Shown here piece by piece: positions 8,436 to 20,221 of a stretch of 64,000 nt of DNA (position 1 is its first letter; every line of letters begins with the position of its first letter). The translations under genes were made by a program, and so were the position numbers. Source of the stretch: Mycobacterium asiaticum DSM 44297 (GTDB lineage Bacteria > Actinomycetota > Actinomycetes > Mycobacteriales > Mycobacteriaceae); the NCBI RefSeq assembly GCF_000613245.1, contig NZ_HG964937.1, positions 369,405 through 433,404 on the forward strand, read 5' to 3'. The notes below the pieces were generated by a model, which searched no databases, was not told where the DNA came from, and saw only the letters and a list, made by a program, of their open reading frames with translations.

Positions 8436-9667
8436 GCTGCTGGGCTGAACGTGACGGGAAGTTTGTTGGGGGAGCGGAAGATCAGCCCGACGATCTTGGA
8501 TTCCCCCCCGGTCCCGTCGTCGGGGGCGAATGCCAGGTTGTCAAGCCGGTCCAACAGGCTGTTCAGCATGACCCGCGTCTCCATCCGGGCCAGATGCATG
8601 CCCAGGCACATGTGGATGCCGCCGGCGAAGGCAATGTGCGCCTGTCGCGGGCGCAGAATGTCGAAGCGGTCGGCGTCGGGCCAACGCGTCTCGTCGCGGT
8701 TCGCCGATCCCATGCACATGTCGACCTGGGCTCCGGCCGGAATTGTCTTGCCGCCCATCTCGAGTTCGGTCGTAGTGGTCCGCATGACCATGGTCAGCGG
8801 CGTCTCTACCCGCAGGCCCTCCTCGATCGCGACCGGTATCAACGACCGGTCGCGCCGCACCATCTCCAGCTGCTCGGGATGTGTCAGCAGTAGATACAAC
8901 AAGTTGCCCGAAGACCGGTAGGTGGTTTCCAGCCCGGCGGGCAACAGCAGGCGCAGGAAGGCGATGATGGCCTCGTCGGTGAGTCGCTCGCCGTCGATCT
9001 CGGCGGTACACAAATCGCCGATGATGTCGTTGGTGGGCTTGCGGCGGCGTTGTTCCACCTGGTCGAGGAAATACCCGTGCAACTCCGTGGCGGCGGTCAG
9101 TCCGGCCATGATGTCGGTCGGAATCGAGATCAGATCCAGCGACAGCCGGCGGAACAGATCGAGGTCTTCGCGAGGCAGTCCGAGGAGTTCGGAGATGATG
9201 CGGGTGGGGAACTCGAATGTCAGCGCCTTCACCAAGTCGGCGTGACCCTCGTCCTTGATCTCGTCGATCAACTGGTCGCAGACCGGCCCGATAACCGAAG
9301 GCTCCCAGCGTTCCAGGGCGGTGGCACGGAATGCCTTGGCCACCAGGCTGCGGTGGTCGTGGTGCTCCTTACCGCCCATCGCCAGGATGGTGTGGCCCAT
9401 GACCAATCCGATCGTGTTGTCGTAATTGGCGGAGGTGAAGATGCGGTCGTCCCGAAAGCCCTGGAATACGGCGTCGTAGTTGAACAACACCCACTCGTCG
9501 CTCGGTCGTAGTTCCTCGGGCATCAGCTCGGTGTCCATGAATGAGCCATGCCACACCGGGTCGGTCCGGCGCATCTGCTTGAAGAACGGATACGGACTGG
9601 TCTCGCCGGTTAGGTCAAGCTCGACGGGCTCACCCTCGAGATCCTGATGGTCGGTGCTGAGCGTCAT
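8432..9667 (-). CDS. Cytochrome P450
   Basis: A 411-residue P450. The I-helix motif is AGLETTYRS, with Glu in place of the usual Asp before the Thr pair. The haem motif is FAGGIHMCLG with thiolate Cys354. The ATG at 9667 has GGGAGGAG about 6 bases upstream and replaces a longer open frame. The gene overlaps the downstream alcohol dehydrogenase by 4 bases. The pair suggests hydroxylation followed by alcohol oxidation of one substrate. A Rieske protein gene lies divergently across a short AT-rich promoter region. Confidence 0.94.
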   Translation of the reverse strand: MTLSTDHQDLEGEPVELDLTGETSPYPFFKQMRRTDPVWHGSFMDTELMPEELRPSDEWVLFNYDAVFQGFRDDRIFTSANYDNTIGLVMGHTILAMGGKEHHDHRSLVAKAFRATALERWEPSVIGPVCDQLIDEIKDEGHADLVKALTFEFPTRIISELLGLPREDLDLFRRLSLDLISIPTDIMAGLTAATELHGYFLDQVEQRRRKPTNDIIGDLCTAEIDGERLTDEAIIAFLRLLLPAGLETTYRSSGNLLYLLLTHPEQLEMVRRDRSLIPVAIEEGLRVETPLTMVMRTTTTELEMGGKTIPAGAQVDMCMGSANRDETRWPDADRFDILRPRQAHIAFAGGIHMCLGMHLARMETRVMLNSLLDRLDNLAFAPDDGTGGESKIVGLIFRSPNKLPVTFSPAA

Positions 9668-9728
9668 CCGCGCTCCTCCCTGAGCAACCGATTCTGCCCG
9701 CGACGGGCGGGCCGGAAAGTGGAATGTC

Positions 9729-9748
9729 GCTATCATAATATAAATAGC
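9729..9748. promoter_or_regulatory. AT-rich palindrome in the divergent P450/Rieske promoter
   Basis: Arms GCTAT (9729-9733) and ATAGC (9744-9748) flank an AT-rich centre. It lies between the starts at 9667 and 9799 and is much more AT-rich than its surroundings, consistent with an operator overlapping the -10 region of one or both promoters. Confidence 0.4.
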
Positions 9749-9798
9749 AACCTAGCCATAGGCGGCCCACGGGCGCGGGCGAGAGGCGGTGATCTGCG

Positions 9799-10155
9799 AT
9801 GCTCCGCCGGTTTGTGTGTTCACTCGACGAACTACCACCTGGCACGATGAAGTTGGTCGACGCCGGAAAGTTCGGCGTGGGCGTATACAACGTCCGTGGT
9901 TCGCTCTACGCCATTGTCAACTACTGCTCGCATGAAGGAGCGCCCCTGTGTCTTGGCCCGGTGGGCGGCACCAACGAGTTCGCACCGGGTGAACCCGATG
10001 GGCTGCGCCGGGTGCGCGACGGCCAGATCGTCCGATGCCCTTGGCACAACTGGGAATTCGACATCACCACGGGGCGCAACGTGGCGGACCCGAGCCGGCG
10101 GGTGCGCACCTATCAGGTCGATGTCACCGACGGGGAAGTGTATGTGACCGCATGA
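9799..10155 (+). CDS. Rieske [2Fe-2S] protein
   Basis: A 118-residue stand-alone Rieske domain. The cluster ligands are Cys and His of NYCSHEGAPL and Cys and His of RCPWHNWEFD. Such small proteins carry electrons to oxygenases or act as subunits of ring-hydroxylating systems. The C-terminal stop overlaps the ATG of an amidohydrolase gene (ATGA), so the two are translated together. A partner reductase is not encoded here. It could serve the divergent P450 or a dioxygenase elsewhere. Confidence 0.9.
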   Translation: MLRRFVCSLDELPPGTMKLVDAGKFGVGVYNVRGSLYAIVNYCSHEGAPLCLGPVGGTNEFAPGEPDGLRRVRDGQIVRCPWHNWEFDITTGRNVADPSRRVRTYQVDVTDGEVYVTA

Positions 10156-11222
10156 GCGAGTCGAAAATCGATGCCTTCATAGATACGAACGTGCAACCGC
10201 ACTTCCGGTACAACGCCGAAATCCGGCGCTACCTCCCCGCCGCGCACCAGCTGCGGTCCATCCCCGACGTCGAACAGCAGTGGTACCAGGCGCCCGGAGG
10301 GGACTATCACGCCGATCTGTATGGCGACGGTTACCCGGGATCGGACCCCGAGACGGTCAGCCGGCACCTGTTCGAGGAGAACGGCGCGAGCTATGCGATC
10401 CTGAACCCGCTCACCCGCGGCAACATCGCCGACTACCTGCTCAACAGCCGGATCTGCGCCGCGGTAAACGACTGGCTGCTCGACCGGTGGCTCGAACCGG
10501 ACACCGGCAACCGCTTCCTTGGCACCATCCGGGTCAATCCGGAGGATCCCAAGGGCGCGGTCGCCGAGATCGAGCGCCTCGCCGCTCATCCCAGGCTCGT
10601 CCAGGTGGGGGTGCCGATGCAGTCCCGTGAGCCGTTCGGCAAGCCGGTGTTCGAACCCATCTGGGAGGCGGCCGCCGCGCACGGGCTGCCGGTGGCGGTG
10701 CACATCAACGGCGGCAACGGAGTGGATCATCCGCCGACGTTCGCCGGACATGCGCACACCTACCCGGGCTACGCGGCGTTCATGCCGCTGAATTACTTCG
10801 TGCACCTGGCCACCCTGATCGTCGAAGGTGTCTTCGGCCGTCATCCGGGGCTCAAGTTCGTCTTCGCCGACGGCGGATACGACATCCTGACCCCGTTGAT
10901 GTGGCGGCTGGACACGTTTTGGCTCTCGATGCGCGATCAGACTCCTTGGGTGGACCGCTATCCCAGTGAATATCTGCCCGACCATGTCCGGTTCTGTTCT
11001 TCTGCTTTCGACGGGCCGGTCGATACCGGACGCGTGCCGCAGTGGTTCGACTTCTCCGGCAAAGCCGATCTGGTGATGTACGGGTCGGGCTACCCGCACT
11101 GGTCGACGATGTCCGCCGCGGACACGGTGGACGGCATGAACGTCGAGCAGCGGGCAAAGGTGTTGTGGCGCAACGCCAGCGAGCTCTATGGATTGTCGGT
11201 TAACGAAGGAAGTGTGCCATGA
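10152..11222 (+). CDS. Amidohydrolase-2 family protein lacking key metal ligands
   Basis: A 356-residue TIM-barrel protein of the ACMSD-like amidohydrolase family, whose members hydrolyse or decarboxylate carboxylated substrates using a bound metal. The N-terminal ligand motif reads FIDTNVQP with Gln15 where the paralogue encoded next has His (VDTDVHP), and the C-terminal motif is YGSGYPHW with Gly313 where the paralogue has the ligand Asp (STDYPHW). The barrel His in VAVHINGG is kept. The protein therefore looks catalytically impaired and may be a regulatory or structural partner of the next gene product. It overlaps its neighbours by 4 bases on both sides. Confidence 0.85.
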   Translation: MSESKIDAFIDTNVQPHFRYNAEIRRYLPAAHQLRSIPDVEQQWYQAPGGDYHADLYGDGYPGSDPETVSRHLFEENGASYAILNPLTRGNIADYLLNSRICAAVNDWLLDRWLEPDTGNRFLGTIRVNPEDPKGAVAEIERLAAHPRLVQVGVPMQSREPFGKPVFEPIWEAAAAHGLPVAVHINGGNGVDHPPTFAGHAHTYPGYAAFMPLNYFVHLATLIVEGVFGRHPGLKFVFADGGYDILTPLMWRLDTFWLSMRDQTPWVDRYPSEYLPDHVRFCSSAFDGPVDTGRVPQWFDFSGKADLVMYGSGYPHWSTMSAADTVDGMNVEQRAKVLWRNASELYGLSVNEGSVP

Positions 11223-12391
11223 CGGTCATGGAACGGCTCGACCCGCAGCAGGGACGGCCAGATGGTCCAAGGGAAATCGCGGTCACCATCGTCGACACCG
11301 ATGTGCATCCGTTGCCGGTCTCGGCGGACGTGCTCAAGTCCTACGCACCGCCGGAATGGGTGGACAAGATCTGGCCGACCGGCAACGCGGTGAGCCCGGT
11401 GCCACACTTCTACGACACCCCCGACTCGTACAAAACGATGTCGTTACGTATGGACGCCCATCCACCCAACGGGCGTGTCGCGGGCAGTGATCCGGATTTC
11501 GCTGCCCAGCAATTGCTCGTTGAAGCCGGGGTCAGCATCGCCTCGCTGGAGCCAATGTGTGATGCGCAGTTGCCGCAGGCCGAGCATGTGTTGAAGTCGA
11601 CGTACAACGACTGGCTTGCCGATGTCTGGCTGGACAAGCACAACGGGCACGGTCGCTGGCGCGGGTCGATCAGTGTCAGCGCGCAGACGCCCGAGCAGGC
11701 GGCCCGCGAAATCGAGCGCTGGGCCGGTCACCCCTACATGTCCCAGGTGCTGATCACCCCGCAGACGCGCGGAATCCCCTTTGGGAGCCCGCATTTCGAT
11801 CCGCTGTATGAGGCGGCGGCGCGCAACGGCCTGCCCGTGGCCACACATCTGATGGGGCAGACGCCCTTTGAGCTGATCCCGCTCTACCCGGTGGGCAACC
11901 CCGCGCACTGGCACGACTTCTTCGCGTCCTGGCCGCTGTTGTACGTGTCCCATCTGATGAGCCTGGTGTTCGATGGGGCCTTCGACCGTCATCCGCAGTT
12001 GCGGATGGTGTTCATCGAAGGCGGCTTCACTTGGGCGATGCCGGTGATGTCCCGGATGGACCGGATTTGGGCGGCGCGGCGCGGCGACCTGCCGCATGTG
12101 CGGCGTCCGCCGTCGGAGTATGTGCGCGAGCACGTGCGGTTCACCACTCAGCCACTCGAGGACGCCGGCACGGTCCAGTTCCGCGACTACCTCGAAATGA
12201 TGGACCTCGGCGACAACCTGATGTTCTCGACCGACTACCCGCACTGGAGCTACGACGCCCCGGAGTATGCGATCAACCGGTTCCCCCGCGACCAGCGGGA
12301 GCGAATCATGCGCGGCAACGCGACCGCGCTCTATGGTTTGCCGTCGACCGTGCGGGCCCTGCCCGGGGAGCAGACCGACCGTCTACCTTAA
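11219..12391 (+). CDS. Amidohydrolase-2 family enzyme
   Basis: A 390-residue metal-dependent TIM-barrel hydrolase/decarboxylase. Ligand motifs are intact: VDTDVHP near residue 25, VATHLMGQ in the middle and FSTDYPHW near residue 340. The family includes ACMSD and resorcylate decarboxylases, acting on aromatic or unsaturated carboxylic acids in the cytosol. The ATG overlaps the preceding paralogue by 4 bases, and the TAA overlaps the ATG of the esterase-like gene by one base. Co-translation with a ligand-deficient paralogue suggests a hetero-oligomer. Confidence 0.88.
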   Translation: MTVMERLDPQQGRPDGPREIAVTIVDTDVHPLPVSADVLKSYAPPEWVDKIWPTGNAVSPVPHFYDTPDSYKTMSLRMDAHPPNGRVAGSDPDFAAQQLLVEAGVSIASLEPMCDAQLPQAEHVLKSTYNDWLADVWLDKHNGHGRWRGSISVSAQTPEQAAREIERWAGHPYMSQVLITPQTRGIPFGSPHFDPLYEAAARNGLPVATHLMGQTPFELIPLYPVGNPAHWHDFFASWPLLYVSHLMSLVFDGAFDRHPQLRMVFIEGGFTWAMPVMSRMDRIWAARRGDLPHVRRPPSEYVREHVRFTTQPLEDAGTVQFRDYLEMMDLGDNLMFSTDYPHWSYDAPEYAINRFPRDQRERIMRGNATALYGLPSTVRALPGEQTDRLP

Positions 12392-13377
12392 TGGGCATGA
12401 CACAAACGAATCTCACGCGGCCGCAAGGTCTGGGACGCCTCGACCCGTCGCTGCGCGCCGCTGCTGAGGAGTTGGGGGTCGTCGAGTTCCGGGCCGAAAC
12501 CCTGCCCGCCGAGCGTGAGCACGCCAACCGCGTGGCCGCCGAGCGTGCCGCCGAAGCCGACACCGACGGGGTCGTGGTCGAATCGCGGTCCATCACCGGG
12601 CCCGACGGCGACCGGCTCGAGCTGCGTTTGTATCGCGGCCGCACCGGATCCGCCGCGCCGGTGGTGCTGTATGCCCACGGCGGGGGCTTCGTCACCGGGA
12701 ACCTCGACACCGACCACGCGCACTGCGTCGATCTGGCCCGCGACGCGAAGTGCTTGGTGGTGTCGGTGGACTATCGACTCGCGCCCGAGCATTCATGTCC
12801 GGCCGCGCTGGATGACGTCGAGGCGGCGCTGCGCGACGTCATCGCCAACAGCGCCGAACTGCAGGCGGATACCGACCGCATCGCGGTGATGGGCCGCGAT
12901 GCCGGCGCCGCCCTGGTGGCATGCCTGGCGCAGCGCATGTTCGACACGGAAGGTCCCCAGATCCTGATGCAGATCTTGCATCAGCCCATGCTGGACGCCG
13001 ACGCCACCCCGTCGCGTCGCGAATTCCAGCGCACGCCCGGCCTCAATGGCCCGGCCGTGAGCCGGGCCTGGGGGCACTACCTCGGGCACACCACGGCCAG
13101 CGGCCACCACGTCCCGGCGCACCGCCCCAATCTGGAAGGACTGCCGCCCACCTACATCAGCTGTTCGGAGATCGATCCGTGCCGCGACGAAGCCATCGAC
13201 TACGCGAATCGGCTGTTGCACGCCTTCGTGCACACCGAATTGCACGTGGTGGCAGCAACATTCCACGGCTTCGACTCCGCGGTGCCGGATTGGATTGTCT
13301 CGCAAGAAAACCGGGCGCTGCATGCGCAGTCGCTGCGGCGGGTGTTCACCGCCTGGCCCGCGGCTAAATGGGAGTGA
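12391..13377 (+). CDS. HSL-type alpha/beta hydrolase with Asp in place of the nucleophilic Ser
   Basis: A 328-residue hormone-sensitive-lipase-like alpha/beta hydrolase. The oxyanion-hole motif HGGGF is at residues 96-100, the acid is Asp262 (EIDPCRDE) and the base is His292 (TFHGFD). The nucleophile elbow normally reads GDSAG but here reads GRDAG, so residue 170 is Asp. The protein should not act as an ordinary serine esterase. Asp nucleophiles occur in dehalogenases and epoxide hydrolases of the same superfamily, so an altered chemistry or a non-catalytic role are both possible. The 3' end overlaps the convergent Mce-associated gene by 14 bases. Confidence 0.88.
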   Translation: MGMTQTNLTRPQGLGRLDPSLRAAAEELGVVEFRAETLPAEREHANRVAAERAAEADTDGVVVESRSITGPDGDRLELRLYRGRTGSAAPVVLYAHGGGFVTGNLDTDHAHCVDLARDAKCLVVSVDYRLAPEHSCPAALDDVEAALRDVIANSAELQADTDRIAVMGRDAGAALVACLAQRMFDTEGPQILMQILHQPMLDADATPSRREFQRTPGLNGPAVSRAWGHYLGHTTASGHHVPAHRPNLEGLPPTYISCSEIDPCRDEAIDYANRLLHAFVHTELHVVAATFHGFDSAVPDWIVSQENRALHAQSLRRVFTAWPAAKWE

Positions 13378-14128
13378 ACTTGGTGATCAGCCACTTGCCG
13401 TCGACCAGCGCCAAATTCACCAGCACGCTGCTGGCAGACATGGACGGGTCCGGGTTGTCTTTGGTGGTGGTGCTCTGATCGACGAAGACCAGCACGACCG
13501 CGGAGTCGGGGTGTAGTTCCTGCACCGCGGCACGCATGACGTGCGCGTTGGTTTTCAGTGACTTCTGTTTGGCGGCCGGGGCAACGATCTGCTGGGTGAA
13601 CTGGTCGTAGTAGGACAAGAAATCCCCGGACAGGTGCGAGCGGGCGTTGGCGAAATCCTTGTCCAGACTGTCGGCCGAGTAAGACAGCACCGCAACGGTG
13701 CCGTCCGATGCCGCATTGACCGCCGCGCGGGCAACACCGGGGCTGGTCGCCTGATCCGGCTCGTGGTACTTGAAATACAGCCAAATCGTCACGCCGCCGC
13801 TGATCAGTAAGAGCAGGGTCAGGATCGCAGGAACGGGCTTGATCGTGATCTGGCGGCGCCAGAAGTCGCGCCGCCAGTTGCGCTCTCGAGCCCCCGAGTC
13901 GGCGGCCGCCGTGGGGGTCGCAACCGCCGCGGTCGCGTCGCCGTCCGGATCGTCCGCGAAATCGGCAGCCGGCTCCGGGTCGGCTGGCTCGGCTTGGACG
14001 AACGGGTCGTCGTGGACCTCGTCCTCGGGGTGCGCCCCCGTCGCATCGATAACTGCGGTCCTGTCTTGCCCGTCCAGTTCGTTGTCCAGTTCGTCCTTGT
14101 CCAGTTCGCCGCGGACGTTGTCGCTCAC
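13364..14128 (-). CDS. Mce-associated membrane protein
   Basis: A 254-residue protein. Residues 1-85 are acidic and low-complexity and probably cytosolic. One transmembrane helix lies at about residues 100-120 ([20 protein letters not shown]). The outside domain of about 130 residues has the NTF2-like pattern of Mce-associated proteins and ends in WLITKFTPI. Such proteins are thought to stabilise Mce lipid importers; no mce genes lie in this window. It overlaps its upstream neighbour, a similar protein, by 4 bases, so the two form an operon. Confidence 0.85.
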   Translation of the reverse strand: MSDNVRGELDKDELDNELDGQDRTAVIDATGAHPEDEVHDDPFVQAEPADPEPAADFADDPDGDATAAVATPTAAADSGARERNWRRDFWRRQITIKPVPAILTLLLLISGGVTIWLYFKYHEPDQATSPGVARAAVNAASDGTVAVLSYSADSLDKDFANARSHLSGDFLSYYDQFTQQIVAPAAKQKSLKTNAHVMRAAVQELHPDSAVVLVFVDQSTTTKDNPDPSMSASSVLVNLALVDGKWLITKFTPI

Positions 14129-14994
14129 GGTACGAACTCCACTTTCGACATCTTGTATTGCCCGTCCTCTTCAGTCACGGTCACCCGCAGCCGCCAGGTC
14201 CGCGGTTCCTCCTTGGCGCCGGTGGAATTGGTGACCCGCGAGGTCGCCGAAACCAGGACCAGTGCCGAGCGTCCGTCCATGGACTCGACGGCCGCGGCGT
14301 TCACGGTGCCCTCGGTGACCACCTTGGACTGTTCGACCACTTTGGTGAAATCGGCGGCGCGCTGCTGGAAATCGTCCCGGAACTCGCCGGTGGAACTGTC
14401 GATGACGCGCTGGACGTCGTCCTTGGCCTTCTTGAAGTCGAGCGAGGTCATGTTCACCACGCCCTTCTTGGCGCCGGCGATGAAGGCCGCGGCCTTCTCC
14501 TCACGCTCGTTGGCCTGGTGGTGCTGCCACACAAAGTAACCACTGGTCCCGATGAAGGCGCAGATGACAAGCACGGCGGCCAACTTTGCGATCGTCGACA
14601 ACTTAGGCATGCCGAACGAATTGCGCATCCGCTCCCGCCGGGACAGCGGACCCGCTACAACTGGTGCGGATTCGTTGTAGTTCGCCGATTCGTCGTAGTC
14701 CTCGGCGTCCTGGTAATACTCGGCGTCCTCGGCATCCTCGTAGTACTCCGAGTCCTCGTCTTCCTCGTCTTCCTCGTCTTCGTAGTCTTCATAATCGTCT
14801 GCGTACTCGTCGTATTCCGTGTCCTCTTCACCACCGCTCACGGCGAGCGCTTCGCGGCGAAGCCGGGCGGCTCGAGCCTTGGCGCGCGCCGCGGCAGCCA
14901 GCGCCTCCGCCTCGGCGGCCTGCGCCTCTGCCTCCAAAGCCAGCGCCAGCGCTTCAGCTTTGGACGTGACCGCGTCGTCGTCTGTCTCAGCCAT
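14125..14994 (-). CDS. Mce-associated membrane protein with acidic Asp/Glu/Tyr-rich tract
   Basis: A 289-residue protein. It opens with an Ala/Glu-rich predicted coiled coil (about residues 10-50). An extremely acidic tract with many Tyr (about residues 57-105) follows, then a basic RRERMR, a transmembrane helix near residues 135-155 and an extracytoplasmic domain ending in [10 protein letters not shown]. It is a typical Mce-associated architecture except for the acidic tract. It is the first gene of a two-gene operon. The pairing and order resemble the two associated genes found at the end of mce operons, which suggests relocation away from the importer genes. Confidence 0.85.
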   Translation of the reverse strand: MAETDDDAVTSKAEALALALEAEAQAAEAEALAAAARAKARAARLRREALAVSGGEEDTEYDEYADDYEDYEDEEDEEDEDSEYYEDAEDAEYYQDAEDYDESANYNESAPVVAGPLSRRERMRNSFGMPKLSTIAKLAAVLVICAFIGTSGYFVWQHHQANEREEKAAAFIAGAKKGVVNMTSLDFKKAKDDVQRVIDSSTGEFRDDFQQRAADFTKVVEQSKVVTEGTVNAAAVESMDGRSALVLVSATSRVTNSTGAKEEPRTWRLRVTVTEEDGQYKMSKVEFVP

Positions 14995-15171
14995 TGCCGC
15001 TCGTCATTATCGAGTGAACTCCGGTATCTCTTACGGTATTACCCATTGCTAACATCAGAGTCTTCCGCGACTTCCGACGAGGACCGATCTGGCGATGATC
15101 AGCCACCAAATTCTTCTACCCGACCTTCTTCGCGGCGGCGAAAGATGGTCAAGCGAAATCCGGCCGGCATC

Positions 15172-16299
15172 ATGACCGCTGTCGACTCTCCCGAAAAGAT
15201 ACTCTTTACCTCCACTACCCAAGCATTTCTGGCAAAAGAAGCGTCGCTGCGGCACGTCCGGAACCTGCACGCAGCGGGCCTCTCCTTCGAGCCCGCGTGG
15301 TGGCGGCGGGCCACTGAACTCGGCTGGACCGCGCTGCTGGTTCCCGAGGAACTGGGCGGGGGAAGTGCCTCGGGCGACGGATTCGCGGACTTGGCCGCCG
15401 TCGCCGAGCTGCTCGGCAAAACCGTCGCCCCCGGGCCCCTCTACCCCGTCAGCACCGTCCTGGCGGGCCTGGTGGACTGCGCAGGGCGAGAGGCCCACGG
15501 GGAACTGATCGAGGCACTGATGTGCGGGAACACCGTGGCCTCGTGGGCGGTGTCGGAACCGGGCCGGGGCTGGGCGCCCCTCGCGGCGGCCGTCACCGCC
15601 GTCGAGTCCGGGTCGGGCTATCGCATCGACGGGGTCAAAGATCGGGTCGAAGCCGGGGCTCAGAGTTCGGTGTTGCTGGTGGTCGCACGGGCGGCGACGG
15701 GGGTCCGCCAGTTCCTGGTGCCCGCAGACGCCCCCGGAGTAAGGATCGCGACGCAGTCGTCGATCGATCTGGTCAAGCAGTACGCGCGGGTCGAATTCGA
15801 CGGCGTGGTGGTCGACGGCTCAGCGGCCGTAGGCGGCGTCGAGGAGACACCCGCGCTGATCGATCGGCAAAGCCAGGTCGCTCAGGTGCTGCAGTGCGCC
15901 GAGGTGGTCGGCATCCTGCAGACTGTCTTCGACTTCACCGTGCAGTGGGCACTGGACCGGCACAGTTTCGGCCGCCCCCTGGCGTCGTATCAGGCGCTCA
16001 AGCACGGGTTCGCGGACATGAAAATGTGGCTGGAAGCATGCCGGGCGACGACTGCCGCAGCGGTGGCCGACGTGTCCGCCCGCGCACCCGAAGCGGGTCT
16101 GTCGGCCAGCATCGCCAAGTCCTACGTGGGCGAGCTGGCCGGCCAAATCGTGCAACGTTGCGTGCAGATGCACGGTGGCATCGGCGTCACCTGGGAACAC
16201 GACCTGCATTTGTACTTGCGTCGAATTACGTTGTACCGCTCCATGTTCGGCACACCCGAGGAGCACAACATCCGGGTGTACCAGGCGGCAGCCAAATGA
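15172..16299 (+). CDS. Acyl-CoA dehydrogenase, subunit 1 of a heteromeric pair
   Basis: A 375-residue FadE-type flavoprotein. RHSFGRPLASYQALKH is the C-terminal-domain FAD/dimer region, and MHGGIGVTWEHDLHLYLRR is the FAD-binding signature. It lacks the standard GGTxExxRN C-terminal motif, which is present in the next gene. Sterol-degrading mycobacteria use alpha2beta2 enzymes built from such unequal pairs. The stop overlaps the next start by 4 bases (ATGA). The ATG at 15172 is preferred over the one at 15145. The likely role is dehydrogenation of a bulky acyl-CoA, perhaps a steroid side chain. Confidence 0.9.
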   Translation: MTAVDSPEKILFTSTTQAFLAKEASLRHVRNLHAAGLSFEPAWWRRATELGWTALLVPEELGGGSASGDGFADLAAVAELLGKTVAPGPLYPVSTVLAGLVDCAGREAHGELIEALMCGNTVASWAVSEPGRGWAPLAAAVTAVESGSGYRIDGVKDRVEAGAQSSVLLVVARAATGVRQFLVPADAPGVRIATQSSIDLVKQYARVEFDGVVVDGSAAVGGVEETPALIDRQSQVAQVLQCAEVVGILQTVFDFTVQWALDRHSFGRPLASYQALKHGFADMKMWLEACRATTAAAVADVSARAPEAGLSASIAKSYVGELAGQIVQRCVQMHGGIGVTWEHDLHLYLRRITLYRSMFGTPEEHNIRVYQAAAK

Positions 16300-17528
16300 C
16301 AGCCGAGTCGGTGGCCGAATTCGCCGCCCGAGCCAGAGCCTGGCTGGCGGACAACATGCCGCGCATCGACCCCGAGTCCCCGCCGGCCATGCCGCGGGAT
16401 TCCGAACAGTCCTGGCAACGGGCGCGGGAATTGCAGAAGCGGCTCTACTCGGGCGGGTTCGCCGGCATCTGCTTCCCGCGCGAATACGGCGGGTTGGGAC
16501 TGGATTACCAATACCAGCAGGCATTCAATCTCGAGTCGGTCGGCTACGAGATGCCGCTGATCCTCAATGTCCCCACTTTCACCATCTGTTGCGCCACATT
16601 GCTGGACACCGGCAGTGAGGAGCAGAAGAAGCAACACATCGCCGCCGCGTTGCGGGGCGACGAGATTCTGGTCCAGTTGCTGTCCGAACCAAGCGGCGGT
16701 TCGGACCTGGCCGGTGTGATCACGCGCGCCGAACGTAAGGGTGACCGTTGGGTGATCGACGGGGCCAAGACATGGAGCACAAGCGCTTTCGCCGCGGACT
16801 ACGGGTTGTGCCTGGCTCGAACCGACTGGGATGTGCCCAAGCACGACGGCCTGACGATGTTTCTGATCCCCATCGGGCACCCGGGAATCACGTTGCGGCG
16901 CATCACTCAGGTGAATGGTGGCGCGGAGTTCTGCGAGGAGTTCCTTGACGGCGTGGATGTCGGTGACGACGCGGTGGTGGGTGAGGTGAACAACGGCTGG
17001 GCGGTCGCGTCTCGGCAGTTGTACCACGAGCGCCGCGCCGTCGGTCAGGGCTCGGAGTTCGCCAGCGGTTCGGGCAGCGAGGGCGGTCACACCACACCGG
17101 TGGACTATGCGGATCTGCTGGCCAGGACTCATCAGGCCGACAACGAGCGCGCGCAGGAGATGGCCGGCCGCGCGCTGGTGCATCGTGCGGTCGCCGAGCA
17201 GCTGATCGACCACGTGTCCCGCAGTGTGCGGGATGGTTCGCTACCCCCGGCCGGTGGCACGCTGATCAGGCTGTTCCACGCCGAGACAACCATGGTGGAG
17301 GTGGACACCGCACTTGCGATCGCCGGCGCGGCAGGTGTGGTGGGCGAAATCGGCGAGGGGCTGCAAACCGGCTTCCGGTTTCTGTCCCGGCAGTCGGTCG
17401 CGATCGGTGGCGGCACCACGGAGATGGCCCGCAATGTCATCGGCGAACGGGTACTGAACTTCCCGCGCGAGTACGCCGCCGACCGCGGGGTGCCGTTCAA
17501 TCAGGTGCGACACGGCCGAACGCGCTGA
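16296..17528 (+). CDS. Acyl-CoA dehydrogenase, subunit 2 of a heteromeric pair
   Basis: A 410-residue acyl-CoA dehydrogenase. QLLSEPSGGSDLAG is the FAD-binding signature of the middle domain, WVIDGAKTWSTSA is the following strand pair and GGGTTEMARNVIGERVL the C-terminal motif. Its length is normal. It is coupled to the preceding acyl-CoA dehydrogenase by a 4-base overlap, which supports a heterotetramer. It ends 6 bases before the convergent SpoIIE phosphatase gene. The exact substrate is not predictable from sequence. Confidence 0.92.
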   Translation: MTAESVAEFAARARAWLADNMPRIDPESPPAMPRDSEQSWQRARELQKRLYSGGFAGICFPREYGGLGLDYQYQQAFNLESVGYEMPLILNVPTFTICCATLLDTGSEEQKKQHIAAALRGDEILVQLLSEPSGGSDLAGVITRAERKGDRWVIDGAKTWSTSAFAADYGLCLARTDWDVPKHDGLTMFLIPIGHPGITLRRITQVNGGAEFCEEFLDGVDVGDDAVVGEVNNGWAVASRQLYHERRAVGQGSEFASGSGSEGGHTTPVDYADLLARTHQADNERAQEMAGRALVHRAVAEQLIDHVSRSVRDGSLPPAGGTLIRLFHAETTMVEVDTALAIAGAAGVVGEIGEGLQTGFRFLSRQSVAIGGGTTEMARNVIGERVLNFPREYAADRGVPFNQVRHGRTR

Positions 17529-17534
17529 ATCCGC

Positions 17535-20046
<2,512 letters not shown>

Positions 20047-20169
20047 CGTGCACCCCCACCTTGATGGCGCCGGATAACCCCCCACTGGATGCCCCGTATG
20101 CGCCGAAAGACAATGTGATGCGCTTTGTATAGCAGACGCCAGCGGCCGATTTGGGCGAATCGAAAAGAT

Positions 20170-20202
20170 CGGCCCGAACCCGATCGATCCGGGTTCGGGC
20201 CG
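20170..20202 (-). terminator. Intrinsic-type hairpin after the amidohydrolase gene
   Basis: A perfect 12-bp inverted repeat, CGGCCCGAACCC (20170-20181) and GGGTTCGGGCCG (20191-20202), with a 9-base loop lies just downstream of the minus-strand gene ending at 20222. There is no clear U-tract, as is common in mycobacteria. Confidence 0.7.
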
Positions 20203-20221
20203 AGCGCTCCGTAGATGGCGG

